From NCBI RefSeq assembly GCF_041433555.1, contig NZ_JAPWBR010000004.1, positions 1-64,000 on the forward strand: 64,000 bases of DNA, given 5' to 3'. The position numbers and the translations under genes are program-made. Positions 33,776 to 41,430 of the stretch are shown piece by piece. Position 1 is the stretch's first letter. Each line of letters begins with the position of its first letter. The notes beneath the pieces are model-generated. The model had not been told where the DNA came from and ran no database searches. It was given only the letters and a program-made list of their open reading frames with translations. This DNA comes from Granulicatella sp041433555. GTDB lineage: Bacteria > Bacillota > Bacilli > Lactobacillales > Aerococcaceae.

Positions 33776-34597
33776 TTATTTGGCACACTTTTTCACAAAT
33801 TTATGAATCAATTTATTTACAACATCTGGTCTATCTGTGTTGGAATTATGCCCAGCATTATCAATCCACTCAACAGGCTTTCCCGATATTTTCTCATATG
33901 ATTTCAAATATCGGATACAAGAACCTGCTCGATCTTCTTTACCGCATATCAGCATATGTGGAGATTTTATTTCATAAGCCAGATTTTTTTCTACTGCTTT
34001 TGCTAAGATTTTATATCCATGTCCTACTAGATGAGAATATCTTTTCTGGTTTCCATCGTAAACCATCATCATATCTAACATTAATTTTCTTCCATATTCA
34101 GTTGTTGATACGCCTTTCGTACCCTGTCTCAAAAGTGTTTTCCATGGATAAAATCTATATATTGCTTCTACCCTTTTTAATAACCATAATTCTATTACGG
34201 TATAATACCTCCTTTGAAGAGGAGGTGAATCAATTGTAACAATACCATTTAGTTTTTCAGAATATAGTTCTGCATAAACCTGCCCTAGATAACCTCCCAT
34301 TGATTGTCCAATTAAGATTGGTTGATCAATTCCTTCATTGATTAATATTTCATTCAGCCATTTTGCTTCATCAAACAAATCAAAATCAAGGTCAAAAGGA
34401 TATGACGAAGCATGTCCAGGTGCGTCCCACACCAATACTCTGAACTTATCCTTAAAATATTCTATCTGTTTGTCAAACAGTCTATGATCAGCAGTAAGGC
34501 CAGGTAAAAATATAAGAGCGATTCTTGATTGTTTATTAATTTCATTTATCCAATAATGAATCACTCCTGATGAAGTTTCTAGTGTTTTTTCCAGCAT
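33776..34597 (-). CDS. Alpha/beta hydrolase
   Basis: A 273-residue hydrolase with the nucleophile elbow GQSMGG (Ser99), an oxyanion region FLPGLTADHRLF, WDAPGHASSYPF, an acid in CGKEDRAGS and a terminal histidine in NAGHNSNTD. Esterase or lactonase-like; substrate unknown. AT-rich codon use compared with rlmCD next door suggests separate origin. Lies between the PLD remnant and rlmCD fragment A. Confidence 0.87.
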   Translation of the reverse strand: MLEKTLETSSGVIHYWINEINKQSRIALIFLPGLTADHRLFDKQIEYFKDKFRVLVWDAPGHASSYPFDLDFDLFDEAKWLNEILINEGIDQPILIGQSMGGYLGQVYAELYSEKLNGIVTIDSPPLQRRYYTVIELWLLKRVEAIYRFYPWKTLLRQGTKGVSTTEYGRKLMLDMMMVYDGNQKRYSHLVGHGYKILAKAVEKNLAYEIKSPHMLICGKEDRAGSCIRYLKSYEKISGKPVEWIDNAGHNSNTDRPDVVNKLIHKFVKKCAK

Positions 34598-34626
34598 TAT
34601 TGTCCCCCCACAACACTAATTTGTCA

Positions 34627-34785
34627 TTGTTTAAAATAAATCTCATCATATAATTCCATAAACTCTTGAGCGAACTTTGCGACAAGTTCATAATCAAGTC
34701 CAGTGGCTAAGGTTTCTTCATTATTATCAGCTTTTAATGCTCAATTATATGAGCCGTGCATTACATAGCCCATATCTATAATAAA
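34627..34785 (-). pseudogene. Remnant of a PLD-like protein C-terminus
   Basis: On the minus strand the codons read VMHGSYN, then a stop, then ALKADNNEETLATGLDYELV and EFMELYDEIYFKQ to a second stop. HGSYN followed by acidic NNEET is the second half of a phospholipase D-like HKD site. There is no start or upstream half, and a stop replaces the expected Trp. A decayed 3' fragment, directly downstream of rlmCD. Confidence 0.55.
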
Positions 34786-34849
34786 AAACTATCCTGCATA
34801 CGGTTATATTCTCTACTTTTCCATCTCGAAATAACCACAACATCTACTT

Positions 34850-36217
34850 CTACTTCACTGATGCCCCAGCTCGCACAAGCAGTGATACTGCCTCAACATG
34901 CGCGGTCATCGGGAACATATCCACGGGTTGCACGTACTGCGCCTCGTATCCACGTTCCTTGAAGTGGACAAGGTCGCGAGCAAGTGTTGCTGGGTTACAG
35001 CTGACATATACGATACGTTCAGGTCCTGTTGCACATGCCGCTTCGATAAACGCAAGGTCGAGCCCTTTGCGCGGTGGATCCACCACAATCACATCTGGCT
35101 GGATGCCTTCTTCCTTCCAGCGTGGCATAATTTTCTCAGCCGCCCCCGTTTCAAAGTGCACATTCGTCACGCCATTCAGTTTCGCATTTTCTTTGGCCAT
35201 CACAATCGCATCATCCACGATTTCCATGGCATAGACTTTCTTCGCATCGCGGGCAAAGGCCAAGCTCATCGTCCCGATACCGCAATACGCATCCACGACC
35301 GTCTCACCACCCTTCAAGTCCGCAGCGTCAATGGCCTGTTGATAGAGCACTTCGGTTTGCACAGTATTGACTTGGAAGAACGAACGCGCGCTAATCTTGA
35401 ACGTGAATTCGAACAGTTTCTCTTCGTACACATCTTCCCCGAATAGCACCTTCGTCTCACGTCCCATGATGACGTTCGTTGGCTTCGGTTGGATGTTTTG
35501 CACGATAGACACCACTTCCGGATGCGCCGCTGTAATATCTCTTACAATTGCCTCTGCTTGTGGCAACACCTTTGTTCTCGTCACAAAAATAATCATCACT
35601 TGCTTCGTACGCAACCCGCGTCGAACGATAATATGCTTCAAGTCGCCAGTGTTGTTGGCCTCATCATACGCCACCACTGGATACTTTCTTAAAATATCAC
35701 GTACGGCCACAATCAAGCGGTCAATTTCAGGGTCTTGAATATGGAAGTCTTCCATCGGAATCAAATCATGAGAGTTCTTCTTGAAGAAACCTGTCGTTAA
35801 CTGTCCGTCTACCATACGCACTGGAATTTGCGCCTTGTTTCGGTAGCCCAGCGCACTCTCCATTCCAAGCGTTGGACGAACTTCTAATTCTGGCATTTTC
35901 GCAATTTTCGTCATCACATTTTTCACTTGTTGCTGCTTAAAGGCCAGCTGGCTCTCGTAGGTCATATGTTGCAACGGCATTGTCCCCACACGTGTACCGA
36001 GGGCGTCTTTCACCTCCACACGATTCGGGCTCACTTCCAGCCACTCCTCCACACGCGCGTAGCCATAGCTTTTTCCAATCTTCATCGTCTTCACGCGCAC
36101 GACTTCTCCTGGAATACTATTTTCGATAAATAGCGGGAATCCATCGACCTTCCCAACGCCCAGTCCTTCATGCGTTAAATCCTCAATGGTTACTGTATAA
36201 AATTCGTTTTTCTTCAT
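34850..36217 (-). CDS. rlmCD: 23S rRNA (uracil-C5)-methyltransferase RlmCD
   Basis: Methylates U747 and U1939 of 23S rRNA (RlmCD in Gram-positives). The 455-residue protein has an N-terminal TRAM domain (IEDLTHEGLGVGKVDGFPLF), a central insert, the SAM site DAYCGIGTMSLAFARD, and the catalytic VSCNPATLARDL. The frame runs 45 codons further, but GGAGG before the ATG at 36217 and the family length fix the start. Its 3' end is the sequence repeated three times downstream; in streptococci this site is a known integration hotspot for mobile elements. Confidence 0.95.
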   Translation of the reverse strand: MKKNEFYTVTIEDLTHEGLGVGKVDGFPLFIENSIPGEVVRVKTMKIGKSYGYARVEEWLEVSPNRVEVKDALGTRVGTMPLQHMTYESQLAFKQQQVKNVMTKIAKMPELEVRPTLGMESALGYRNKAQIPVRMVDGQLTTGFFKKNSHDLIPMEDFHIQDPEIDRLIVAVRDILRKYPVVAYDEANNTGDLKHIIVRRGLRTKQVMIIFVTRTKVLPQAEAIVRDITAAHPEVVSIVQNIQPKPTNVIMGRETKVLFGEDVYEEKLFEFTFKISARSFFQVNTVQTEVLYQQAIDAADLKGGETVVDAYCGIGTMSLAFARDAKKVYAMEIVDDAIVMAKENAKLNGVTNVHFETGAAEKIMPRWKEEGIQPDVIVVDPPRKGLDLAFIEAACATGPERIVYVSCNPATLARDLVHFKERGYEAQYVQPVDMFPMTAHVEAVSLLVRAGASVK

Positions 36218-36267
36218 TTCTGTTCCTCCAGAGTTTATCACGTTTATTATACCGTCTTTTAGTGGAA

Positions 36268-36302
36268 ATAAAAAGGCTACTCCAACAAGTATCAGAGTAA
36301 CC
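36268..36302 (-). terminator. Terminator after the XRE gene
   Basis: On the minus strand GGTTACTC pairs with GAGTAGCC over a 12-base loop, then five T. Separates the XRE pair from rlmCD. Confidence 0.7.
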
Positions 36303-36314
36303 AATTCCATTTGA

Positions 36315-36611
36315 TTAATATCCAAACGGCTTGAGCTGAATATCCACCTCATATCCGTTTTTGTGTGCTAGTTCGATTAACGTCGATAGATTAGGCGTTC
36401 CTTCTCCACGCTCCAACCTAGCCAGTGCTGTACGTTTAAAACCTACTTTATTTGCATATTCCTCTCTGGATAAATTGCTTTCCATTCTAAGACGAATAAT
36501 ACGAAGTGCAGCCCTATGTCTCGCCAATTCTTTCGCTACATCCTCTTTAAAGTTCGGATAGCGCGAAGAAATAATCGAGAACTTCTCTGTTCTTAAGGAA
36601 CTCACTGCCAT
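36315..36611 (-). CDS. XRE-family HTH regulator, HigA-like
   Basis: A 98-residue DNA-binding protein. MESNLSREEYANKVGFKRTA then LARLERGEGTPNLSTLIEL is a standard Cro/C1 helix-turn-helix. The N-terminal 35 residues are charged and helical. Start ATG at 36611 has GGAAGGAG. It overlaps the upstream small gene by 65 bases, a very tight coupling such as is seen in toxin-antitoxin pairs. The likely operator is the palindrome at 36844-36877. Confidence 0.85.
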   Translation of the reverse strand: MAVSSLRTEKFSIISSRYPNFKEDVAKELARHRAALRIIRLRMESNLSREEYANKVGFKRTALARLERGEGTPNLSTLIELAHKNGYEVDIQLKPFGY

Positions 36612-36819
36612 TCACTCCTTCCGTAATATCTTCCACTTCAAACTTCAAATACATAATCCCTTCATCTTCGTCATAATCTCCCCATTTTTCAATCATCTCT
36701 GGAGTAACCCCTTCTTCTTCAATCAGTTGTAGAATCGCAGCCGTTTTTACCATTCTCCCATACGGCAATTCCATTAACTCTTCAAAGTTTTCCTCAGTAA
36801 ATTCACGTTTATACCTCAT
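36547..36819 (-). CDS. Small acidic protein paired with XRE regulator
   Basis: A 90-residue acidic protein (MRYKREFTEENFEELMELPY, IEKWGDYDEDEGIMYLKFEV). No toxin family was recognised; it lacks the basic character of RelE or HigB. The frame extends 16 codons upstream, but TGGAGGTG precedes the ATG at 36819. First gene of a two-gene unit with the XRE regulator. A partner in a toxin-antitoxin-like module is possible but unproven. Confidence 0.65.
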   Translation of the reverse strand: MRYKREFTEENFEELMELPYGRMVKTAAILQLIEEEGVTPEMIEKWGDYDEDEGIMYLKFEVEDITEGVNGSEFLKNREVLDYFFALSEL

Positions 36820-36843
36820 AAACACACCTCCATTTTTCTTAAG

Positions 36844-36877
36844 TGTAACATTTTTGTTACGTAACAAAAATGTTACA
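36844..36877. promoter_or_regulatory. 34-bp perfect palindrome, probable operator
   Basis: TGTAACATTTTTGTTAC is followed directly by its exact reverse complement, with no spacer. It lies 25 bases before the start of the small acidic gene. Repressors of XRE type bind such sites as paired dimers, so the downstream HTH protein is the natural ligand. No T-run follows, so it is not a terminator. Confidence 0.75.
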
Positions 36878-36906
36878 TCTTGCTTTTTTCTTATACTATT
36901 TTGCTC

Positions 36907-36941
36907 AAAAAATCCTCCAAAAAGCTACACTCTTTGGAGGA
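36907..36941 (-). terminator. Terminator downstream of the ABC transporter operon
   Basis: TCCTCCAAA pairs with TTTGGAGGA across an 11-base loop, then six T on the minus strand. It is 227 bases after the permease stop. Confidence 0.7.
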
Positions 36942-37049
36942 AACCTGATTAAATCAATATTTTCAATATTTTAAACTCGAAGTCCTAGTTGTCTATGGAG
37001 CCTTAACTCTCAAAGCACCATCGCCAGAATATACCTTACATAGTTTTGT

Positions 37050-37167
37050 AGTTGAACTCGTCATCGCAGAAATGGCGTGCGTTTCCCGAAACATCCGCAC
37101 GACTCGCTTCGAGTCCTTTGCGTTGTTCCGGTCCAACGTTCCATTTCTGAACGCGATGCCTCGTATC
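37050..37167. repeat. Intergenic inverted repeat E4 (short member)
   Basis: An imperfect inverted repeat centred on GACTCG-CTT-CGAGTC (37101-37115). The outer arms are CATCGC-AGAAATGG and CCATTTCTG-AA-CGCGATG. The bases CCGGTCCAACGTTCC resemble CCGGTGCAACGTTACC of repeat E1 at 39.9 kb. GC-rich against its surroundings. Rest of the 36.95-37.05 gap shows no feature. Confidence 0.55.
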
Positions 37168-37869
37168 CTAGTTCTTTGCTTTAGGTTTTAAGAAGAAGAA
37201 GTTTAAGACGAGTAGCACCACAATCCATACACCAGGGACGATGAAGTTTTGGGCTGTTAAGGCGAAATCGTTTTTGGTAAAGAAATCCACAAAGTTCCCC
37301 ATGAATGTATAGTGTGTCACTTTTGATACCGCATCGCTCAACATTGAGAACATCGGTAAGAACGCAATCCCCATCATCGGAATCGCACCATTTACTTGCG
37401 CTTTTGCTTGCGTATCTGTCAAAGCACCCACTAATAAGTTGAGTAAAATCACACAGATAGCCACACTCGCAACGATTGCACCATATTCCATCCAACGACC
37501 TGAAAGATCCGCTTTAACAATCATTGGGAAACTTACAATCGTAATCAATGCTAAAACTACTGGGTAGAATAAGATTGAGATTAAGTATTCGACTGAGTGA
37601 ATGCCGCTTAAGAAGAGAGTTTTCAAGTTTTTCTTTTCCTTTTCTTCAGCAAGCATAATTGTAATCATTGATCCGACTGATAAGCTAAGCGCCAGCGGAA
37701 TCATCATGAATAGGATTTGTACGGCTGTTTGTGGGTTGCCGTCTTTGTTCATGAAATGGTTGTATGCCACAAGCATTCCGTATGGGAATACGATTTGGAA
37801 TAGCATTGCTCCATTGCTTAAAATCATTTGTGTACGTAGCCAAATTAAGGCGCTAATTCTTTTAATCAT
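37168..37869 (-). CDS. ABC-2 type transporter permease
   Basis: A 233-residue membrane protein with six helices, the size of ABC-2 permeases. LSLSVGSMITIMLAEEKEKKNLKTLFLSG is summarised by the cytoplasmic EEKEKKNLKTLFLSG motif near residue 75, typical of this class. It overlaps the ATPase gene upstream by 8 bases. Substrate is unknown; such pairs export peptides, antibiotics or lipids. Confidence 0.88.
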   Translation of the reverse strand: MIKRISALIWLRTQMILSNGAMLFQIVFPYGMLVAYNHFMNKDGNPQTAVQILFMMIPLALSLSVGSMITIMLAEEKEKKNLKTLFLSGIHSVEYLISILFYPVVLALITIVSFPMIVKADLSGRWMEYGAIVASVAICVILLNLLVGALTDTQAKAQVNGAIPMMGIAFLPMFSMLSDAVSKVTHYTFMGNFVDFFTKNDFALTAQNFIVPGVWIVVLLVLNFFFLKPKAKN

Positions 37870-38686
37870 TTAATTTCTCTCCTGTCAATTGAATAAAGAT
37901 GTCTTCTAATGTTGGTTCCATTGAGTGAATGAGCTCCACTTGCGTCATGTCTTGGTCTTTTAAGTCTTCAAAAGCCCTCACTTGTGCGCTATGGTCAGTG
38001 AAGGTCACTTTCACTCGTTTTTCTTTGTTATATTTTTGAATAATATCTCGTGGTGTTCCGATTTCTACTAGATCTCCTTGGTTTAGTAGGGAAATGCGAT
38101 CACACAACTCTGTGGCTTCGACCATGTCGTGTGTCGTTAGGAAAATTGTTGTGCCCGCTGCTTTTAGTTCTTCCAGCAATCGGTGAATTTTCTTAGAGGT
38201 CATTGGGTCTAGCCCACTCGTTGGTTCGTCTAGGAAGAGTAACTCTGGTCTGTTTAAAAGTGCTCTTGCGAGAAACATTCTCTGACGCATCCCTGTTGAA
38301 AGTTTTTCCGCGATTGTCTTCTTACTTTCGAGTAGTCCTACTTGTTCAAGCACTTCATCGACGCGGCTATTTGGTAATCCGTAAATCTTTGCGTAGACGA
38401 TTAAGTTCTTCTCGAGACTTAATTTTTCGTAGTAGCCACTTGAATCTCCAACGAGACCGATATGTGCTAAGTCTTCTGGGGTAAGGTCTTTTGTATCTTT
38501 ACCAAGAAGTTGTGTCGTTCCTTCGTCGGCTTTAAGTTGGCCAGTTAGGATATTGATGAGGGTTGTTTTCCCTGCTCCACTCGGTCCTAAGAACCCGAAG
38601 ATTTCTCCTTTTTCGACGTTAAATTGAATTTGATTTAATGCTGTCTTGTTTCCAAAACGCTTTGTAATTTTTTCTACTGTAATCAT
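37862..38686 (-). CDS. ABC transporter ATP-binding protein
   Basis: A 274-residue ATPase with Walker A GPSGAGKTT, the signature LSTGMRQRMFLARAL, Walker B LLFLDEPTSGLD and the switch histidine in LTTHDM. The C-terminal 60 residues (VKVTFTDHSAQVRAFEDLKD) are the extension common in drug-export type ATPases. The ATG four codons upstream overlaps the GGAGG site, so 38686 is the start. Pairs with the permease gene. Confidence 0.93.
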   Translation of the reverse strand: MITVEKITKRFGNKTALNQIQFNVEKGEIFGFLGPSGAGKTTLINILTGQLKADEGTTQLLGKDTKDLTPEDLAHIGLVGDSSGYYEKLSLEKNLIVYAKIYGLPNSRVDEVLEQVGLLESKKTIAEKLSTGMRQRMFLARALLNRPELLFLDEPTSGLDPMTSKKIHRLLEELKAAGTTIFLTTHDMVEATELCDRISLLNQGDLVEIGTPRDIIQKYNKEKRVKVTFTDHSAQVRAFEDLKDQDMTQVELIHSMEPTLEDIFIQLTGEKLND

Positions 38687-38876
38687 GTTTGCCTCCATGT
38701 GTTGTTCTTGATGATTCTACTTTAACAAAAACAAAGGTCACTCAGTAGGCCCGTCCGTCACGACTCACCATGACAAAAGTCACGATAAAAGAAGACTCAC
38801 ATCCTAGGAAATTTTCCGTTCTTTTCAGACTATTTCGGAACCCTTTTCATTATTGTTGTAAACGCAATTCTTCCTC

Positions 38877-38905
38877 TTTACTTTCCTGATTTTTACTACT
38901 ATAAT
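38877..38905 (+). promoter_or_regulatory. Promoter of the GNAT gene at 38932
   Basis: TTTACT (38877-38882), 17 bases, TATAAT (38900-38905). The rest of the 38.69-38.93 gap shows no other element. Confidence 0.55.
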
Positions 38906-38931
38906 GCAGGTAGAGAAAGGGGGTAGCGATT

Positions 38932-39486
38932 ATGAACGTACCTACACTAGCATCACAACGTATCTCTCTAAGGCCCTTTCACGAAACTGACATGGAGATT
39001 GTAGTGGCTTTGCTAACGGACCCTCTAGCAACGTCTAATCTTCCATGGGTATCTGCAACGTCTCATTTAAATGCAGAGAACTTTTATACACACCTAATGG
39101 ACAACGATCCGTACTTTTTTATCATTGAAATGAAGAATTACGACCTGCCAATTGGCTTTATGAAAGTCTCCACAGACCAAAGTCATCTAATGGATTTCGC
39201 GCTGCTCGAAGAATATTGGCATCGTGACATTTTAATTGAAGCCTTTCAATTATTACATCCGTACCTTGTTGAGCAGGGCATCTCAGAGCTCTATTTAAAA
39301 GTAGAAAGTACGCACACAGACTCTTGCGACTTTGCCAAACGGATTGGATTTTTATACGAGTACTCCTATGAGGTCAAAGACGGAAGCACGGTCCGACTCT
39401 ACCACATGATTCTCATTCCTGAAATCGCTCGTTTCAATCCCGATATGTGGCAAACTCACTCTGAGCGCTTTATCGAAGCCCTTTAG
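38932..39486 (+). CDS. GNAT N-acetyltransferase (RimJ/RimL-like)
   Basis: A 184-residue acetyltransferase. SQRISLRPFHETDMEIVVAL is the RimJ/RimL-type start and CDFAKRIGFLYEYSYEVKDG the C-terminal part. The usual acetyl-CoA loop (RxxGxG/A) is not clear in ALLEEYWHRDILIEAFQ, so binding may be weaker or unusual. Start behind GAAAGGGGG. Single gene with its own promoter and terminator. Confidence 0.78.
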   Translation: MNVPTLASQRISLRPFHETDMEIVVALLTDPLATSNLPWVSATSHLNAENFYTHLMDNDPYFFIIEMKNYDLPIGFMKVSTDQSHLMDFALLEEYWHRDILIEAFQLLHPYLVEQGISELYLKVESTHTDSCDFAKRIGFLYEYSYEVKDGSTVRLYHMILIPEIARFNPDMWQTHSERFIEAL

Positions 39487-39493
39487 CATGCAA

Positions 39494-39529
39494 AAACTCC
39501 GACTGGAATCCCAGCCGGAGTTTCTTTTT
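39494..39529 (+). terminator. Terminator after the GNAT gene
   Basis: AAACTCCGACTGG pairs with CCAGCCGGAGTTT, one mismatch, then CTTTTTG. Confidence 0.87.
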
Positions 39530-39797
39530 GTCTAATTTCTTGTTTCTTTTTTGAAGAGTTTGAAGCATTTCAAATAAATATAACCACAAATAAAAAAGAT
39601 GATTACGAAGTATCTTACGGATTCTATAGGAAACCTTCACAGTGCGAAGGTTTCGAACGTAATTGCACTATCTGCATTTGCATAGGCAAAGAGACCTTGG
39701 CTCTTGCCATTACTATGCGCGATTTAATCCTGGGAGCCTTCTCCTCTTACCAACAAGTTCAACGCATTCCCACAAAATAAAAAGCATAAACAAAATA
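39530..39797. other. Gene-free stretch with duplicated repeat end
   Basis: No intact gene. GATGATTACGAAGTATC occurs at 39598 and again at 39798, exactly 200 bases apart; the second is the left end of repeat E1. A small hairpin, GAAACCTTC / GAAGGTTTC, lies at 39629-39652. On the minus strand about 28 codons (HSNGKSQGLFAYANADSAIT onward) read like the end of a protein, preceded by stops, possibly a decayed gene end. Confidence 0.5.
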
Positions 39798-39989
39798 GAT
39801 GATTACGAAGTATCCTAGGGGATTTTTATAGTAGCAGTAACGTGGCTAAGCATTAAAACGAATAAGAGGGCGTAGGATTTTTAATCCATACGCCCTCTTT
39901 GAGGCTTTAAAGGTGAGAGACTCGAAGAGGCTCGAACCGGTGCAACGTTACCGCTACTATGAAAATCCCCGTAGGGATACGCAGTAATC
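39798..39989. repeat. Large intergenic inverted repeat E1
   Basis: About 190 bp that folds on itself. Outer arms start GATGATTACGAAGTATCC and end GGATACGCAGTAATC; GGGATTTTTATAGTAGCAGT pairs with its near reverse complement at 39946-39969. The core has AGAGGGCGTA / TACGCCCTCT, then TTTGAGGCTTTAAAGGTGAG and AGGCTCGAACCGGT, which recur in E2. Sits between the GNAT gene and the brnQ stop. It may also end the brnQ transcript. Confidence 0.8.
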
Positions 39990-40007
39990 ACCTAGTAAAG
40001 TTCCCTT

Positions 40008-41351
40008 TTATTTTGTTTGAAATGCTTCGAAGTCGAATGCTTCACCTTTGATCTTGTCAGGTAAGATGAGGGCGATTAAAATACCAACAATCGCCGGTCC
40101 CATCCATCCAAGCGACAACCCTTGTAACGGAAGAATTTCCAACGCTTTTGCTAATCCTTCTAATTTCAACGCAGAAGCTAAACTTGAAACTGTTGAAATA
40201 ATCGTTGTCAACGCCACTGTTAGCTGCATCCCTCTCTTAGAGAATGCTACTTTCTTATTCACTAATACGAAGAACGCAATCACCACTGTAATTGGATATA
40301 AAATCATCAATACTGGAAGTGAGAAGGTGATAATCGTTTGAAGACCAAGTGTCGCTACACCAAATCCGATTAAGGTAAATACTGTCGCATACACTTTATA
40401 AGAGAAGCGAGGGAATGTTTCTTCGAAGAACTCCCCTACAGATACGATTAACCCTACCGTTGTTGTTAAGCAGGTAATGACTACCATCACCGCTAGGAAG
40501 GCTTGTCCGAATGTACCGAATAACTCGCGTGAAGCCATTGTTAATACGTATGACCCAACGTTTAAATCTGCATCTTTTGCTAAGGCACTTGCCACGTTGA
40601 AATGATTTCCAAGGAATGCTAGTCCGATATACAATACGCTGAATCCAATTGCTGTTACAACGCCAACGCTCATGATTGTTTTCTCGTACTCCTTCTTAGA
40701 GCTGAAATGGAACTCTTTTAACGTGTTCACGGCAACTACTGAGAAGGCTACTGCTGCCAAAGCATCTAGTGTGTTATATCCTTCGATAAAGCCATTCCCG
40801 AAAGCTTTCGCTGCTGTCAATTCTGTTTGCCCAGCTAATTCAGGAGTCATTTGTCCATACTTGAACGCTCCAACAACCACTAAGATTAAAATTAACCCTG
40901 CAAAAATCGGTGTTAAGATTTTTCCGATGCTTGATAATAGTGATGAACGGTTATACGCCAAGTAAAAGGCTACTGCAAAGTAAATCGCCGCGTAAATAAT
41001 AAGTCCTGATTTTGAATCAGGTAGAAACGGTGCTACCCCGATATTATAGGATACCGTTGCTGTACGTGGAATCGCAAAGAATGGTCCAATTGCCAAATAT
41101 AATGCAATTAAATATGCCAATGAGAAAATCGGATGAATCTTTTCGTCCAACTCTTTCTTAAACCCACCATTAATCACTGTTCCGATTAAAAGGGTTCCAA
41201 TCGCAAGACCGACCCCAGAAACGATAAATCCGATAACTGCTGGCCAAAGTTGATCAGCTGATTGATATCCTAATGTTGGTGGGAAAATGAGGTTTCCTGC
41301 TCCAAAGAAAAATCCAAAGAGTAGTAACCCTGTTAATAAACCTTTTTTCAT
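40008..41351 (-). CDS. brnQ: Branched-chain amino acid permease BrnQ
   Basis: A 447-residue sodium- or proton-coupled importer of Leu, Ile and Val with about twelve helices. LLFGFFFGAGNLIFPPTLGY at the N-terminus and IGPFFAIPRTATVSYNIGV are family signatures. Start behind a TAAAGGAG site. Single gene after metG; no CodY-like box was recognised upstream. Confidence 0.93.
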   Translation of the reverse strand: MKKGLLTGLLLFGFFFGAGNLIFPPTLGYQSADQLWPAVIGFIVSGVGLAIGTLLIGTVINGGFKKELDEKIHPIFSLAYLIALYLAIGPFFAIPRTATVSYNIGVAPFLPDSKSGLIIYAAIYFAVAFYLAYNRSSLLSSIGKILTPIFAGLILILVVVGAFKYGQMTPELAGQTELTAAKAFGNGFIEGYNTLDALAAVAFSVVAVNTLKEFHFSSKKEYEKTIMSVGVVTAIGFSVLYIGLAFLGNHFNVASALAKDADLNVGSYVLTMASRELFGTFGQAFLAVMVVITCLTTTVGLIVSVGEFFEETFPRFSYKVYATVFTLIGFGVATLGLQTIITFSLPVLMILYPITVVIAFFVLVNKKVAFSKRGMQLTVALTTIISTVSSLASALKLEGLAKALEILPLQGLSLGWMGPAIVGILIALILPDKIKGEAFDFEAFQTK

Positions 41352-41376
41352 ATAGTTAACTCCTTTAAAATAGACA

Positions 41377-41410
41377 ACCCTTCAAATGCCTTTCTTCGCA
41401 TTCGAAGGGT
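41377..41410 (-). terminator. Terminator after metG
   Basis: ACCCTTCAAATGC pairs with GCATTCGAAGGGT, one mismatch. The T-run on the minus strand is broken (TGTCTATTTT), so strength is moderate. Confidence 0.65.
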
Positions 41411-41430
41411 CGCGCTCTCGTTTGATTTAA

